Shown here in pieces: positions 17,977-27,743 of a stretch of DNA of 64,000 nt. How positions within the stretch are numbered: position 1 is the stretch's first letter; every line of letters starts with the position of its first letter. Source of the DNA: Bdellovibrio sp. ZAP7 (lineage in GTDB: Bacteria; Bdellovibrionota_B; Oligoflexia; Oligoflexales; RGVZ01); NCBI GenBank assembly GCA_945900755.1, contig CAMDKS010000010.1, forward strand, positions 16,990-80,989, written 5' to 3'. A program made the position numbers and the translations under genes. The notes under the pieces are model-generated. The model saw only the letters and a program-made list of their open reading frames with translations, was not told the origin of the DNA and ran no database searches.

Positions 17977-18429
17977 TTATTTATAAAATTCTATTTGCCG
18001 GCGTTCATCGTCACCTAAAATGGCAAAATGCAGGACAAAGGTTTTTTCAATCAACGAAGAATGCCGTGCTCGCTCGGGCCACTCGATAATGAGGCCCCTG
18101 AAGACTCTTCCAGAAAGCAGCATTTCAACTGAATCGGTATCCCCGTCGACAAGCCGGTAGAGATCCATGTGCGCTAAAAGGCCGTTGGTAGACTCATATT
18201 CGGTCATGTAAGTGTAGGTGGGAGAAAGAACGGGGACATTTCGCGGCACGCCCAGGGCGTAAAGTAAGTCTTTGGCGAACGTCGTTTTCCCTGCTCCTAA
18301 ATCTCCAGAAAGCCACAGCACGAAGGGCTCAGCTTTGGCCTTTAATAAATGTTCCGCAACCTCCCGTGATATCTTAGCGAGATCGTCTAGACCTGCCGTC
18401 CAGCTAGTTATCACGTTTTGACGAATCAC
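17977..18429 (-). CDS. tsaE: tRNA threonylcarbamoyladenosine protein TsaE
   Basis: A P-loop ATPase that works with TsaB and TsaD to install t6A at position 37 of ANN-decoding tRNAs. The 150 residues contain the Walker A LSGDLGAGKTTFAKDL, then SPTYTYMTEY and HMDLYRL, and IIEWPERAR near the C-terminus, all standard for TsaE/YjeE. The start overlaps pdxJ by four bases. In related genomes tsaE closes the glmM-pdxJ cluster, as here. Confidence 0.95.
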   Translation of the reverse strand: MIRQNVITSWTAGLDDLAKISREVAEHLLKAKAEPFVLWLSGDLGAGKTTFAKDLLYALGVPRNVPVLSPTYTYMTEYESTNGLLAHMDLYRLVDGDTDSVEMLLSGRVFRGLIIEWPERARHSSLIEKTFVLHFAILGDDERRQIEFYK

Positions 18430-19193
18430 TTTAGTCGACCATTAGGAAGTGGATTTAAATGCGCATCGTTCAAAAGGAAACGCATGTCTCGAACCGCTTT
18501 TTCCAGTCCACAAAAAATCGCTCGGCCAATGATGGCATGTCCAATGTTTGCTTCCTCAGCAAACGGCACCACCTGCAACCAGGATGCGTTCGCATAATGA
18601 AGCCCGTGACCAAAGTGACTTTGGATCCCACATTCGTGGGCCCGCACGCTCGCCAGCCCTAACGAGTCGTGAACAAGCCGTATTTTTTCACTGGTACTCG
18701 TGAGCCGGTCTATTTTGTGACAGAAATGCCCTGTATGAAATTCAACGGCCTTCGCGCCAATTTTTGCCGACAGCTCTACAGCTGCAACGGTGGGCTCGAT
18801 AAAGAGAGACACGAGAATGCCGAGGTCTTGAAGCTCTTGGGTGGCTTTGGTCAACGCTTTGAGATTATTTTTGAGGGCTAGACCACCTTCGGTCGTGCGT
18901 TCCTCTCGTTTTTCGGGCACAAGCGTGACGGCGTGCGGCTTTAATTTTTTAGCGATCGCAAGCATCTCTTTGGTACAAGCCATCTCAAAATTAAGTGGAA
19001 TTTTAATGGTGTCTTTTAGGGCCCACACATCACGGTCTTGAATATGGCGACGATCTTCGCGCAAATGGCAGGTGATATTGTCAGCTCCGCCAAGCTCAGC
19101 AAAAACCGCTGCCTGCACAGGGTCTGGATACAACTCCCCTCGAGCCTGTCTCACCGTTGCAACGTGATCTATATTGACACCAAGCCTAATCAT
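18426..19193 (-). CDS. pdxJ: Pyridoxine 5'-phosphate synthase PdxJ
   Basis: Condenses 1-deoxyxylulose 5-phosphate with aminoacetone phosphate to pyridoxine phosphate in the DXP-dependent vitamin B6 pathway. The 255 residues match the family: LGVNIDHVATVRQARG at the N-terminus, ITCHLREDRRHI, LVPEKREERTTEGG, and GHAIIGRAIF at the C-terminus. It sits between glmM and tsaE in one minus-strand unit. Confidence 0.97.
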   Translation of the reverse strand: MIRLGVNIDHVATVRQARGELYPDPVQAAVFAELGGADNITCHLREDRRHIQDRDVWALKDTIKIPLNFEMACTKEMLAIAKKLKPHAVTLVPEKREERTTEGGLALKNNLKALTKATQELQDLGILVSLFIEPTVAAVELSAKIGAKAVEFHTGHFCHKIDRLTSTSEKIRLVHDSLGLASVRAHECGIQSHFGHGLHYANASWLQVVPFAEEANIGHAIIGRAIFCGLEKAVRDMRFLLNDAHLNPLPNGRLK

Positions 19194-19246
19194 TCGTTTT
19201 TCCTTCTCGTCCCTTAGCCGTCGTCGCTAAATACTGTAATGTGAAA

Positions 19247-20608
19247 TTATGCGGTAAATGCGTCGATCGATGTCATCAGTTCTCTGCAAAGAGTCTCAGC
19301 ATGCTTTTCTATATCGTCGCGATTTTGGCCCTCGACCATAATCCTTGCTAGACTTTCGGTGCCAGAATAACGAACCAGCACTCGGCCGTTACTTGCAAGC
19401 TTTGCTTCCGAGTCTTTTAACGCCAATTGAAATCCTTTAAGATTTTCCAATGGGATTTTTTCTTTAACGCGTACATTTTTAACAATTTGTGGGAAGCGCT
19501 CCATCGTCTGACGAAGGTCTGAGGCCTTAACGCCACTTTCGAGCATGATTTCCAAAAACTTTAGGCCGGCCAATATGCCGTCACCAGTGGTCGATGAGTC
19601 TCTAAAAATAAGGTGGCCAGACTGCTCACCTCCAAGCATGTACTGACCGCTACGCATGGCTTCCATGACATACCGGTCTCCAACCTTCGAACGCACAAGT
19701 TTGCCCCCGTGCTTGGCTAGTGCCACTTCAAGCCCCATGTTGCTCATCACAGTTGAGACCACTGTGTTATTTACTAATTTTCCTTTTTTGAGTAACGAGA
19801 CACCAACAGCTGCCAGCATTTCGTCGCCGTCGATTATTTCGCCCTTCTCATCGACAGCCACAATTCGGTCGGCATCACCGTCAAGTGCAATGCCCAAGTC
19901 TGCTTTATAAAGTAAGACTTTCTCGCGAAGAGTCTGTGGATAAAGGGCCCCACAGTGCTCGTTAATATTCAAACCATTGGGCTCATCTCCGACCACAAAA
20001 ATTTCTGCGCCAAGTTCTTCGAAAACTTTAGGGGCGACTCGGTACCCAGCACCATTGGCGCAATCGATGACGATTCTTAGGCCATCAAGCCGAAGTTGTT
20101 TTGGAAACTGCTCTTTCAAGAAAACCGAATACTGTCCAATGGCATCGTCAATTCTTCTTGCGGTACCGATGCCTGCGCCCGTAGGCACATTTTCGGCCAA
20201 GGCGGGATCTTGAACAAGGCGTTCTAGTTCGTCCTCAACCTCGTCTGCGAGTTTATAGCCGTCGGCAGAAAATATTTTAATGCCGTTGTCATGAAATGGA
20301 TTGTGAGAGGCTGAAATCACGATGCCGGCACTAGCTCGCATGCCTCGCGTCAGGTAAGCAATACCTGGGGTCGGCAAGGGGCCAAGAACATAAGCGTCTA
20401 CGCCAACACTACAAATGCCAGAACACAAAGCTTGTTCTAGCATGTAGCCACTTCTACGCGTATCTTTGCCAATTAGAATTCGTGCGTTATTTTGCCGAGT
20501 CCCAAAATAAATTCCTATGGCTTGTCCAAGCCTAAGGATCATGTCTGGCGACATGGGATACACATTTGCTAATCCACGAACACCGTCGGTTCCAAATAAT
20601 CGAGCCAT
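19247..20608 (-). CDS. glmM: Phosphoglucosamine mutase GlmM
   Basis: Interconverts glucosamine 6- and 1-phosphate for peptidoglycan and LPS precursors. The 453 residues start LFGTDGVRG and hold the phosphoserine loop ISASHNPFHDNG (Ser near 101), the metal loop ALDGDADR, the sugar loop GGEQSGH and the phosphate-binding RYSGTE. ATG 20608 is chosen over GTG 20623 because AGGGGGAG lies directly before it. glmM usually follows cdaR; here it is 6 kb away and inverted. Confidence 0.97.
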   Translation of the reverse strand: MARLFGTDGVRGLANVYPMSPDMILRLGQAIGIYFGTRQNNARILIGKDTRRSGYMLEQALCSGICSVGVDAYVLGPLPTPGIAYLTRGMRASAGIVISASHNPFHDNGIKIFSADGYKLADEVEDELERLVQDPALAENVPTGAGIGTARRIDDAIGQYSVFLKEQFPKQLRLDGLRIVIDCANGAGYRVAPKVFEELGAEIFVVGDEPNGLNINEHCGALYPQTLREKVLLYKADLGIALDGDADRIVAVDEKGEIIDGDEMLAAVGVSLLKKGKLVNNTVVSTVMSNMGLEVALAKHGGKLVRSKVGDRYVMEAMRSGQYMLGGEQSGHLIFRDSSTTGDGILAGLKFLEIMLESGVKASDLRQTMERFPQIVKNVRVKEKIPLENLKGFQLALKDSEAKLASNGRVLVRYSGTESLARIMVEGQNRDDIEKHAETLCRELMTSIDAFTA

Positions 20609-20690
20609 GTCTCCCCCTATCACAATTCACTGCAGCTATTCTAGATGGTTTTGGTTGGCTCGGCAATTGGCATTGCCTAGCGCCCAATTA

Positions 20691-21644
20691 TCAGCCTAAT
20701 GAAACGGGCTGTGGGTTAGATTCTAGATTTACTAGATTTACCAGATTTCTTAGACCTTTATTTTGCTTCGGATTAAGCGGCTTCCACATGGGTGACATGC
20801 CGTTAAACTGGGAGTGTTGAGCCATCCGGCGCTGGAGGGCTAGAGAGTCGTAGTTCTCCGCATCAAACGGCAATTGTTTATCGGACCTTTGCCAACGCTC
20901 ATACCACCGCTCAGATAGTGGTTGGTTTAACGTGTTGAGGTGCGTGGACGCATGGGTTGTTTCTACTTTTAAGCCTGTTGGCAGTCCGTAACCAACATAA
21001 AACCCTGCAAGGAACATCGCCGCTCGAATGGGCGTGGCGATAGAATAGGTAAATAGATCGGTAGCCTCTTGGCCTTCAGCAGCGGCGCACCGAAGTCGAA
21101 GTTTGGTAAAGCAGCTGAGTGTCCACATATCTTCATTGACCGAGGGCGAGTAGGGGTCAAAGTACACTATTTCAGGATAACTAGTTTCCTGGTCGATGAG
21201 ATCTAGGAAGTCTCCTGCCCTGAGATCCCAGACGATACGGCCGCAAGGACTAGTCCAGTGATGATCCCGCAAAATCGCCTCTAAGGCCTCACTGTAGCCC
21301 GTTAAGTGAGAAAACTCGTGGGCGTTGAGGAGCGTAAATTCTAGGAGTGCTAGATTGTTTTCAAAGCTTATAATGTGAAGGCGCCGGCCAGCTTGTCCTA
21401 GGGTCAAGGCACAATGGATCGAGGCTACGGCATTCGAGGCTGCCCCTAGGCCAATATCGTAGATGACCAGGTCGTTTGTGCGGCCATTTTGCAACCTGAG
21501 ACGAAGTCCCGACTGCTCGACATAGAGGGCGTTGGCCTCTTGCCACGGCCCAATTGGGTTATGCATGATTTCATTGACGATTTTATTACGAATCGAGGTC
21601 GCGCCGGTGGTGGTTTGGACTATTTCAAAATCAGAAAGACTCAC
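20691..21644 (-). CDS. MnmC-like SAM-dependent methyltransferase
   Basis: A 317-residue protein resembling the methyltransferase domain of MnmC (DUF752/Methyltransf_30), which finishes mnm5 on wobble uridines. Seen: VIYDIGLGAASNA as SAM motif I, and VYFDPYSPSVNEDMW as the DxFxPxxxPxLW-type active-site motif. The oxidase domain of full MnmC is absent. The last 20 residues contain a short duplication (NLVNLVNL) encoded by ACTAGATTT-like repeats at 20724-20752. Neighbouring tRNA genes fit, but do not prove, a tRNA substrate. Confidence 0.7.
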   Translation of the reverse strand: MSLSDFEIVQTTTGATSIRNKIVNEIMHNPIGPWQEANALYVEQSGLRLRLQNGRTNDLVIYDIGLGAASNAVASIHCALTLGQAGRRLHIISFENNLALLEFTLLNAHEFSHLTGYSEALEAILRDHHWTSPCGRIVWDLRAGDFLDLIDQETSYPEIVYFDPYSPSVNEDMWTLSCFTKLRLRCAAAEGQEATDLFTYSIATPIRAAMFLAGFYVGYGLPTGLKVETTHASTHLNTLNQPLSERWYERWQRSDKQLPFDAENYDSLALQRRMAQHSQFNGMSPMWKPLNPKQNKGLRNLVNLVNLESNPQPVSLG

Positions 21645-21670
21645 AATTATCGGTCTTTCAGTAGAGGAAA

Positions 21671-21747
21671 TGGCGCACCCGGAAGGATTCGAACCTCCGA
21701 CCCCCAGATTCGTAGTCTGATATTCTATCCAGCTGAACTACGGGTGC
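21671..21747 (-). tRNA. tRNA-Arg (anticodon ACG)
   Basis: A cloverleaf is readable on the minus strand: acceptor GCACCCG/CGGGTGC, anticodon loop CTACGAA giving ACG, T-arm with GGTTCGAATCC. Discriminator G is followed by an encoded CCA (21673-21671). Confidence 0.95.
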
Positions 21748-21835
21748 GTATCGATATGATGGTGCCCTATATACAAACCCTAGCTTTGGTTTGCAACAAA
21801 ATTCCAGCTTATTTATAGGAATTTGCAAAAAAAGG

Positions 21836-21925
21836 TGGCGGAAAGACGGGGATTCGAACCCCGGATAGGGTTACCCCTATGCATCCTTAGCAAGGATGTG
21901 CCTTCAGCCACTCGGCCATCTTTCC
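21836..21925 (-). tRNA. tRNA-Ser (anticodon GCT)
   Basis: The acceptor GGAAAGA pairs with TCTTTCC, the anticodon loop is TTGCTAA giving GCT, and a long variable arm (class II) is present, with T-loop GGTTCGAATCC. CCA is encoded at 21838-21836. Confidence 0.95.
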
Positions 21926-21996
21926 ATTCTTCACCTGTCTTAATGTCATCAGAGGCTTAAGTCTGCTGACATTCTTGGTGTGATACAAAACCACAA

Positions 21997-22084
21997 CGGA
22001 GAGAGAGGGATTCGAACCCCCGGTGAGATGCAATCCCACAACAGTTTTCAAGACTGCCGCCATAAACCACTCGGCCATCTCTCC
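21997..22084 (-). tRNA. tRNA-Ser (anticodon TGA)
   Basis: The acceptor GGAGAGA pairs with TCTCTCC, the anticodon loop is CTTGAAA giving TGA, and a long class II variable arm is present. Unlike the two tRNAs downstream, CCA is not encoded after the discriminator (21996-21994 reads TTG), so it must be added enzymatically. Confidence 0.95.
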
Positions 22085-22275
22085 AAACAACTTGTGGTTT
22101 CTGCCTGAAGGCTCTCCCACTAGTATTTCCAAGAAATGCGAATATACATAGGAAGTCCCCAACGCTCAAGCAAAACAAACATCAATGAGAGTCGTGTGCA
22201 AAGATTATTTGCGGGTTCTGCCTATTTTTTAACCTAAATTCTGCCCGCGTGGCCATTTCGACCGTGACATCAGCC

Positions 22276-24246
22276 CTAGGCGGCCTGCTTAAATTCAAGA
22301 CTAAATGTTGTGCCGTGATCCTTTGGAAATTTTTCCTTCTCTTTTGAGGTAACGGAAATGGATCCTTCGTAGAGGGTCATGTAAGCCTTGCAAATAGGCA
22401 AACCAAAGCCAGTTCCCTTTTCGCCGCCCGTACCCGTGCGTGAGGTTTGCTCCCCATCGCTAAATATTTTTGTGACAAGCTCCTTGGGCATACCGATTCC
22501 ACTGTCTACAACTTGAATGACGACAGATCCTACAATATTCGAGTGAACGACGACCTTGATCGTACCGTTGGCATGACTAAATTTGATTGCATTACTAATC
22601 AAGTTACAAATCACGCTATGAAATAGAGTCTTGCGGTGCGCCCACACTTTAATGTTCTTAGCGTCTTGAATCTCAAGGTGGAGATTTTTTGTAGCAAGCC
22701 GAGTTTCAAAAGTCGCCATCAAGTCTTGGAGCATTGTATTGATATCCACAACCTCCAAGTTCATTTCAGCTTTTCCATCTTCGACGGCCTTTAGCTCTTT
22801 GATGCTGTCTAATACTTCCTTTTGTTGATCGATCGCTTTCTTTGCCCGTTCAACAGAGCGCACCTTCACCTCTTCCGTCGTATTTGGCCGAGCAAGAATC
22901 ATAAGACTGCCGTCAATGGTCGTAATATAATTGGATAGATCATGGGTGAGAACTCGAACAAACATCGACATCCTTTCCCCATAGTGGACGGTTGCCCGCT
23001 CTTTGGCGGTGACCACTAGACCACGACGAACATTCATCATAACCGCAATCGAAAATACTACGTTTTGCAAAAGCTGATAGCCAAACACGGAATAACATGA
23101 ATACCACGAGGAAGGATTCTCCATCGTAAACTGCATGGTCCAAAGATTGGCGCCAAATAAGTAAAGGCTAAATCCAAACATGTAGGTCACAGCAAACGTC
23201 GTAGCCTTGCGCCATGCCGCATAGATTGCTATGCCTAAGCTTCCAATGCTGACAATTTTGATGAACAGGTCTTGCACATTTGCCGCACCACTTTCATTAA
23301 TTCCGAGTATCGCCGCCGTAAACATCAGTACACAACAGGCAAAACTGAAGTCGAAAAAATACCCTGCAAGACGACTCCACTTATCGGTTTCGAGAAATTT
23401 CTTTGAAAAGAGCGAAAACACAGCCATCAAAAAGGGTACCGCCGAGGCATCAATTTTTTCGCCTGGGAGGATCCAGCTCGCTGGCATCAAAAAATGAAAA
23501 AATCCATTGCTGAAAAAGGCCACAAGACCTGCCGCGACAACAAAGCTCGAATAGTAGTAGCTCAGTCGGTCTTTGACGACAAAGCCTGCCAAAAAATGGG
23601 TTAGGGCTACGAAGAATAGCATGCCGAGATAGAAACCAAAAAAGCTCATGTGACCTAGCTCAAATCTCAGAAGACTTTTGTCGGAGCGAACATGATAGAA
23701 CAAATTTCGAGAATTGGATGACTGGATTCCAAAATAAGCGGTAAGTACCTCCTCGCTTTGGAAATCCATAGGCAACACCAGCAAATGTGACGCGACTGGA
23801 CGAGCTGACCTAGGAAGAGCGGTGCCTGTGACGAGCTCCGTTGCGGAGTGATCGGCTCGCACAGTCTTAAGTTTCACGACGTTGCTTAACACGCCGTCCA
23901 AAGACATGAACGAGTACCTCGTCGAGGTCCCCAGGTCATTTTGAAAACGCATGCGGTACCACACGATTCTTTCGCCCCCGTTGACATTGGGAGCCTTGTT
24001 TGTCCTAATCCAACGCTCACTAGGAATGGTGAGCGGGTCCTCGTCATTTGACTCTGCCTCCACCCAATCTAGTTGGTGGGTGCCGTCAAAAATAATGTCC
24101 TCGCCGTTTAATGAGATGATCTTGGTTGGACTACTGTCCGCATGCGCCACACCTAACTGCGGCTCTGCGGCGAGTCCCGTTAGTGACGCTGCGGCGCAAA
24201 AAAGGACTACGGTGAGTCTCGTTATTTTTTTAAATAATTCCATCAT
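22276..24246 (-). CDS. 7TM sensor histidine kinase (7TMR-DISM type)
   Basis: A membrane sensor kinase of about 656 residues. After a signal peptide comes an extracytoplasmic beta-rich sensor (about 30-200), seven membrane helices (about 210-400) as in 7TMR-DISM proteins, then a kinase core. The core has H-box VLTHDLSNYITTI, N-box NLISNAIKFS, G1 DSGIGMP and G2 GEKGTGFGLPICKAY. No receiver or response regulator gene is adjacent, so the partner is unknown. A TTG start at 24267 is possible; ATG 24246 gives a cleaner signal peptide. Confidence 0.88.
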   Translation of the reverse strand: MMELFKKITRLTVVLFCAAASLTGLAAEPQLGVAHADSSPTKIISLNGEDIIFDGTHQLDWVEAESNDEDPLTIPSERWIRTNKAPNVNGGERIVWYRMRFQNDLGTSTRYSFMSLDGVLSNVVKLKTVRADHSATELVTGTALPRSARPVASHLLVLPMDFQSEEVLTAYFGIQSSNSRNLFYHVRSDKSLLRFELGHMSFFGFYLGMLFFVALTHFLAGFVVKDRLSYYYSSFVVAAGLVAFFSNGFFHFLMPASWILPGEKIDASAVPFLMAVFSLFSKKFLETDKWSRLAGYFFDFSFACCVLMFTAAILGINESGAANVQDLFIKIVSIGSLGIAIYAAWRKATTFAVTYMFGFSLYLFGANLWTMQFTMENPSSWYSCYSVFGYQLLQNVVFSIAVMMNVRRGLVVTAKERATVHYGERMSMFVRVLTHDLSNYITTIDGSLMILARPNTTEEVKVRSVERAKKAIDQQKEVLDSIKELKAVEDGKAEMNLEVVDINTMLQDLMATFETRLATKNLHLEIQDAKNIKVWAHRKTLFHSVICNLISNAIKFSHANGTIKVVVHSNIVGSVVIQVVDSGIGMPKELVTKIFSDGEQTSRTGTGGEKGTGFGLPICKAYMTLYEGSISVTSKEKEKFPKDHGTTFSLEFKQAA

Positions 24247-24567
24247 ATCTATTCTAAAATTCTCCAAAAAAATTTCAGACCCTCACACAAGAGACACAAG
24301 CCCAAAAGCACACCTTCTAAAATTACGCCAAGTGCGAATTATTGCCTACTGTATCGGTCGATGGACTCATAACTTGAGAGCCCTCGCCTCCTAAACCTAG
24401 ACATGCGTCGTTTTTTGAATACCCAATAAACGGGTAACCTGTGCTCATTGCGGTTTAAACGAGCTTGATTTGCTGATATTCCAATTGGCTAAGTGCCATC
24501 ACGCCCATCTCGCGCTAGCAACTAGCTAGCGCGAAAGCGCCAGCGACTAGCTAAGAATTCGAAGACT
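24247..24567. other. Intergenic region with a hairpin downstream of htpX
   Basis: A 9-bp perfect stem (CGCGCTAGC / GCTAGCGCG, loop AACTA) spans 24511-24533, just downstream of htpX on the minus strand. It lacks a T-run, so it is only a possible terminator or RNA-stabilising hairpin. The rest of the gap shows no gene; it should hold the kinase promoter. Confidence 0.5.
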
Positions 24568-25509
24568 TTAAGCTCGCTGTTGGGAATGAATGCCTTTGAA
24601 CTGCGAGGATTGCAGGGCCAAAATTCTTTTGTCTAGGTCTGGGTGGGTTGAAAAAAGGGAAAGCCATCCGCTCCTGCGAGACGAAATTTTGAAGGCTGCA
24701 ATCGCTTTTTGATTTGCAGGCTCGGCCTCTGGACCATAATTATGAAGAGATTTGAGCGCTTCCAGAGCGCCAATCATTTTGGGGTAGCCCGCTATTTTTG
24801 CCCCGCCTTCATCGGCCCGAAATTCACGCCAGCGACTAAACCAAGCAACCACGATACTCCCAAGAATACTTAAAGCTATTTCAAGACCCATGGTCACTAG
24901 AGTTTGCATCATATAGCTTGGCCGTTCGTCATCATCTGAACGTGAACCACTGGTGATGGCGTAACTAATCACTCGCGCCAGGAACATCACAAAGGCGTTG
25001 ATCACACCTTGCAGCAAAGTCATCGTCACCATGTCACCATTGGCGACGTGTGCAATCTCGTGACCGATGACGCCCTCCAATTCTTCTTTGTTCATACGAT
25101 CAAGAAGTCCAGAGGAAACGGCCACAAGGGCCCGAGCTTTCGTGGGGCCGGTGGCAAAGGCGTTCACTTCACTGCTATTGTAGTACCCGACCTCTGGCCT
25201 TGCTGGGAGTCCTGCTTGTTCGGACAAACGATAAACCATTTGCACCAATTCGCGAAGTCTTGGCTCTTGGGCACTTTCATCCACTAACTGAACTCCCATC
25301 ATCCACTTCGCCATTTTTCGCGACATGGCAAGAGATATGAAAGCACCGCTCATACCCCAAATCAAACAAAACGCCATCAATTGGCCGTAATCAATGCCGG
25401 CAGAGGTCATATAGCCGGTTAGGCCAAGCATGTTTGTGACAAACGAAATAGTGGTCATGACCAGAATGTTGACCAGCATAAATAGAAAAATTCGCTTAAA
25501 GAAAGCCAT
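24568..25509 (-). CDS. htpX: Membrane zinc protease HtpX (M48B)
   Basis: Inner-membrane metalloprotease for quality control of membrane proteins, functionally linked with FtsH. The 313 residues have two N-terminal membrane helices (about 7-30 and 43-62), the zinc site HEIAH (150-154), two further hydrophobic helices and a distal EFRADEGGAK motif supplying the third ligand. The C-terminal FSTHPDLDKRI motif is standard. It is separated from mdh by a terminator hairpin. Confidence 0.95.
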   Translation of the reverse strand: MAFFKRIFLFMLVNILVMTTISFVTNMLGLTGYMTSAGIDYGQLMAFCLIWGMSGAFISLAMSRKMAKWMMGVQLVDESAQEPRLRELVQMVYRLSEQAGLPARPEVGYYNSSEVNAFATGPTKARALVAVSSGLLDRMNKEELEGVIGHEIAHVANGDMVTMTLLQGVINAFVMFLARVISYAITSGSRSDDDERPSYMMQTLVTMGLEIALSILGSIVVAWFSRWREFRADEGGAKIAGYPKMIGALEALKSLHNYGPEAEPANQKAIAAFKISSRRSGWLSLFSTHPDLDKRILALQSSQFKGIHSQQRA

Positions 25510-25534
25510 GCATCGATCCCCCTCAAAACAGTTA

Positions 25535-25572
25535 AAGGCGCCTTCTGACTAATTTACGGTCGAAGACGCCTT
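25535..25572 (-). terminator. Terminator hairpin after mdh
   Basis: Arms AAGGCGCCTTC (25535-25545) and GAAGACGCCTT (25562-25572) pair with one mismatch around a 16-base loop. On the minus strand a T-rich run follows (TTTAACTGTTTTG). It lies 67 bases after mdh and before the htpX start. Confidence 0.65.
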
Positions 25573-25639
25573 AATTTATAAGACTGGTTCCCCTATTGTC
25601 AAGGGGCGAAAATCCCCCCAAATCTCAAGGGCATTCCAT

Positions 25640-26629
25640 TTATTTGACCAACAGCTCTTTGACCACTTCGCGCTCTGCCAAAAGCTCTTTGGTCGTAGCT
25701 TCGATTTTCTTTTGGCTGTAGTCGGAAAGCGGTAGATCTTTAACGATTTCGTACTTGCCATCACCAAGTGAGCGAGTAGGGAATGAAAAGATAAGGCCTG
25801 CTGGGACGCCGTAAGAATTGCCATCACTTGGAACGGCGCAAGAAAAATATTTCCCCTTTGGGGTGGTCTCAAGTAGACGCCAAACATGGTCGATACAAGC
25901 CGATGCTGCGGATGCCGCTGAAGATTTACCGCGAGCTTCGATGATGGCAGCTCCTCGTTGTTGAACTGTTTTCATGAAATCACCTTCAAGCCAAGCGCGG
26001 TCGGTGATGACATCCGTAATTCTTTTGCCGGCGATCGTGCCGTTTTCAAAGTCTGGGAACATCGTAGAGCTGTGGTTACCCCAGATTGCGATATTGATGT
26101 CGCCGACGTTACAGCCAGCTTTCTTTGCAAGCTGTGCTTTAGCGCGGTTTTCATCAAGCATCGTCATGGCGCTGAAACGGGTAGCTGGTATGTCGCGGCA
26201 GTTGTGCTGTGCAATGAGTGCGTTGGTGTTACATGGGTTTCCTACGGTCACGATACGCACATCTTTAGCTGCGCGAGAAAGGGCTTTGCCTTGGGAGATA
26301 AAGATTGGGCCATTGTCGCGAATAAGATCGTTTCGCTCCATGCCAGGGCCACGCGGTTTTGAGCCGACAAATAAGGCCCAGTTAATTCCAGAGAAGGCTG
26401 TTTCTGCTGAGTCAGATATGTTGATTCCTGCAAGTGTAGGAAAGCCGCAATCTTCAATCTCCATGGCGGTACCTTCTGCTGCTTTCATAGCGGGAGGAAG
26501 CTCCAGAAGGCTCAGTTGAACTTGTGTGTCTCTTCCAAACACTTCGCCAGACGCGAGGCGAAAAAGAAGACTATAACCGATTTGTCCTGCAGCACCCGTG
26601 ATGGCAACTTTAACGATAGGCTTTGACAT
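25640..26629 (-). CDS. mdh: Malate dehydrogenase
   Basis: NAD-dependent oxidation of malate to oxaloacetate in the TCA cycle. The 329 residues match the cytosolic-type, longer MDH group: Rossmann motif [16 protein letters not shown], active-site loop [25 protein letters not shown], and the catalytic His in [12 protein letters not shown]. It is flanked by its own terminator at 25535-25572, so probably monocistronic. Confidence 0.97.
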   Translation of the reverse strand: MSKPIVKVAITGAAGQIGYSLLFRLASGEVFGRDTQVQLSLLELPPAMKAAEGTAMEIEDCGFPTLAGINISDSAETAFSGINWALFVGSKPRGPGMERNDLIRDNGPIFISQGKALSRAAKDVRIVTVGNPCNTNALIAQHNCRDIPATRFSAMTMLDENRAKAQLAKKAGCNVGDINIAIWGNHSSTMFPDFENGTIAGKRITDVITDRAWLEGDFMKTVQQRGAAIIEARGKSSAASAASACIDHVWRLLETTPKGKYFSCAVPSDGNSYGVPAGLIFSFPTRSLGDGKYEIVKDLPLSDYSQKKIEATTKELLAEREVVKELLVK

Positions 26630-26739
26630 AATTTATTGCTCCAATTTAGTAATTCATTTTCTTAGGTACTATTGTATCTTATTTTGCCTTGTTTTCGCAG
26701 ACCATTTCTCTCTGAAGTTTAATAATTTGCAGGCCTTGC

Positions 26740-27483
26740 TTATTCTGGCTCCCGCGAAATCAACCTTGAATCCTTGCTGTACGCTATTCTTAGTCGAGAT
26801 GTTGGTGGCCCAGCCACGACGACGTCGCGGTTGATCTCCCAGTACTCTGGGGAAGGCGTCCAAGTCTTCGCGACAGACCAGTGAACTTGTTTGCCTTCTT
26901 CCGTAAAAAACAGAACGCGGGCCTTTCTGGTGCTTAGCAGCTTTTCGCGACAGTAGTGACAGGCCGTAACATCTTTGGTGTTGTCTTCAAGTTTCACCTT
27001 AACTTTGCTGAAACTGTTGGCCTCAAAGGGTTTTGAGCAAAAATGACAGCCAATAAAAAAGTTAGCTTCCGAGGGGCCCAAATTTGAAAATTGATGGGGC
27101 TTGCCGCGGCGCCCTTTTTCCATGGCCGCCTCTATTTTGGCAAGTCGAGCGTTGATATCGCCGACAAGAAAGATGGGCGCCTGCAAAACATCAGGCTCAA
27201 GTCCGTGACTCCTTATTTTTTTGACGGCAAGCATCAGTGTTTCGATTCTTTTGAGGGCAGAGTGATAGTGGTCGAGCAACACCGTGCCTTTGGTGACGGC
27301 GGCCAGGGACTCAAGCCTATTAGCCCGGTTGACCAATTTTTCTAAGTCTTGCATCAATCGAGCAAATTGATTGCGATACCCGTTCGCTCGTCCCCGCGCT
27401 CCGGAGTCATGCAATAAAAATAGTCCTAGGAGTGCCGATAGAATGGCCACCGCAAATAGAAAAGTAAGGGTCCAATGGTGCAT
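26740..27483 (-). CDS. Membrane-anchored hypothetical protein with CxxC pair
   Basis: A 247-residue protein of unknown function. One N-terminal membrane helix (about residues 5-25) is followed by a coiled-coil-like helical stretch (about 35-125). A zinc-ribbon-like module comes next, with CHFC (about 146-149) and CHYC (about 175-178). The architecture suggests a membrane-tethered scaffold or sensor, but I recognise no family. It lies 110 bases upstream of mdh on the same strand and may be co-transcribed with it. Confidence 0.65.
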   Translation of the reverse strand: MHHWTLTFLFAVAILSALLGLFLLHDSGARGRANGYRNQFARLMQDLEKLVNRANRLESLAAVTKGTVLLDHYHSALKRIETLMLAVKKIRSHGLEPDVLQAPIFLVGDINARLAKIEAAMEKGRRGKPHQFSNLGPSEANFFIGCHFCSKPFEANSFSKVKVKLEDNTKDVTACHYCREKLLSTRKARVLFFTEEGKQVHWSVAKTWTPSPEYWEINRDVVVAGPPTSRLRIAYSKDSRLISREPE

Positions 27484-27582
27484 GACTTGTCCTTGGGGTT
27501 GATTTTTTCAATCCACAGCTAGAATATCACCTTCTATAGCGGCAGAAAAATTTTGCAATAATCGGTAGTTATTGGAAAAGTC

Positions 27583-27609
27583 TTAATTTGCCTTGGGTTT
27601 TGCCGATAT
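27583..27609 (+). promoter_or_regulatory. Weak sigma-28-like promoter
   Basis: GCCGATAT at 27602-27609 matches the FliA -10 at 7 of 8 positions. Eleven bases upstream, TTAATTTG matches the -35 at about 5 of 8. It points at the small gene at 27744, about 130 bases on. Confidence 0.3.
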
Positions 27610-27743
27610 TTCACGGGGGTAGAGCCTCTATCTTTTTGGAGCGTGAACGCCGAAAAAAAATAATCTTAAAGATTTCATTCCATAAGCCGATTGTATTAGT
27701 AGACGCGTTATCTTTTGGTTATATTAAAAATAGTGGGGTCGCT

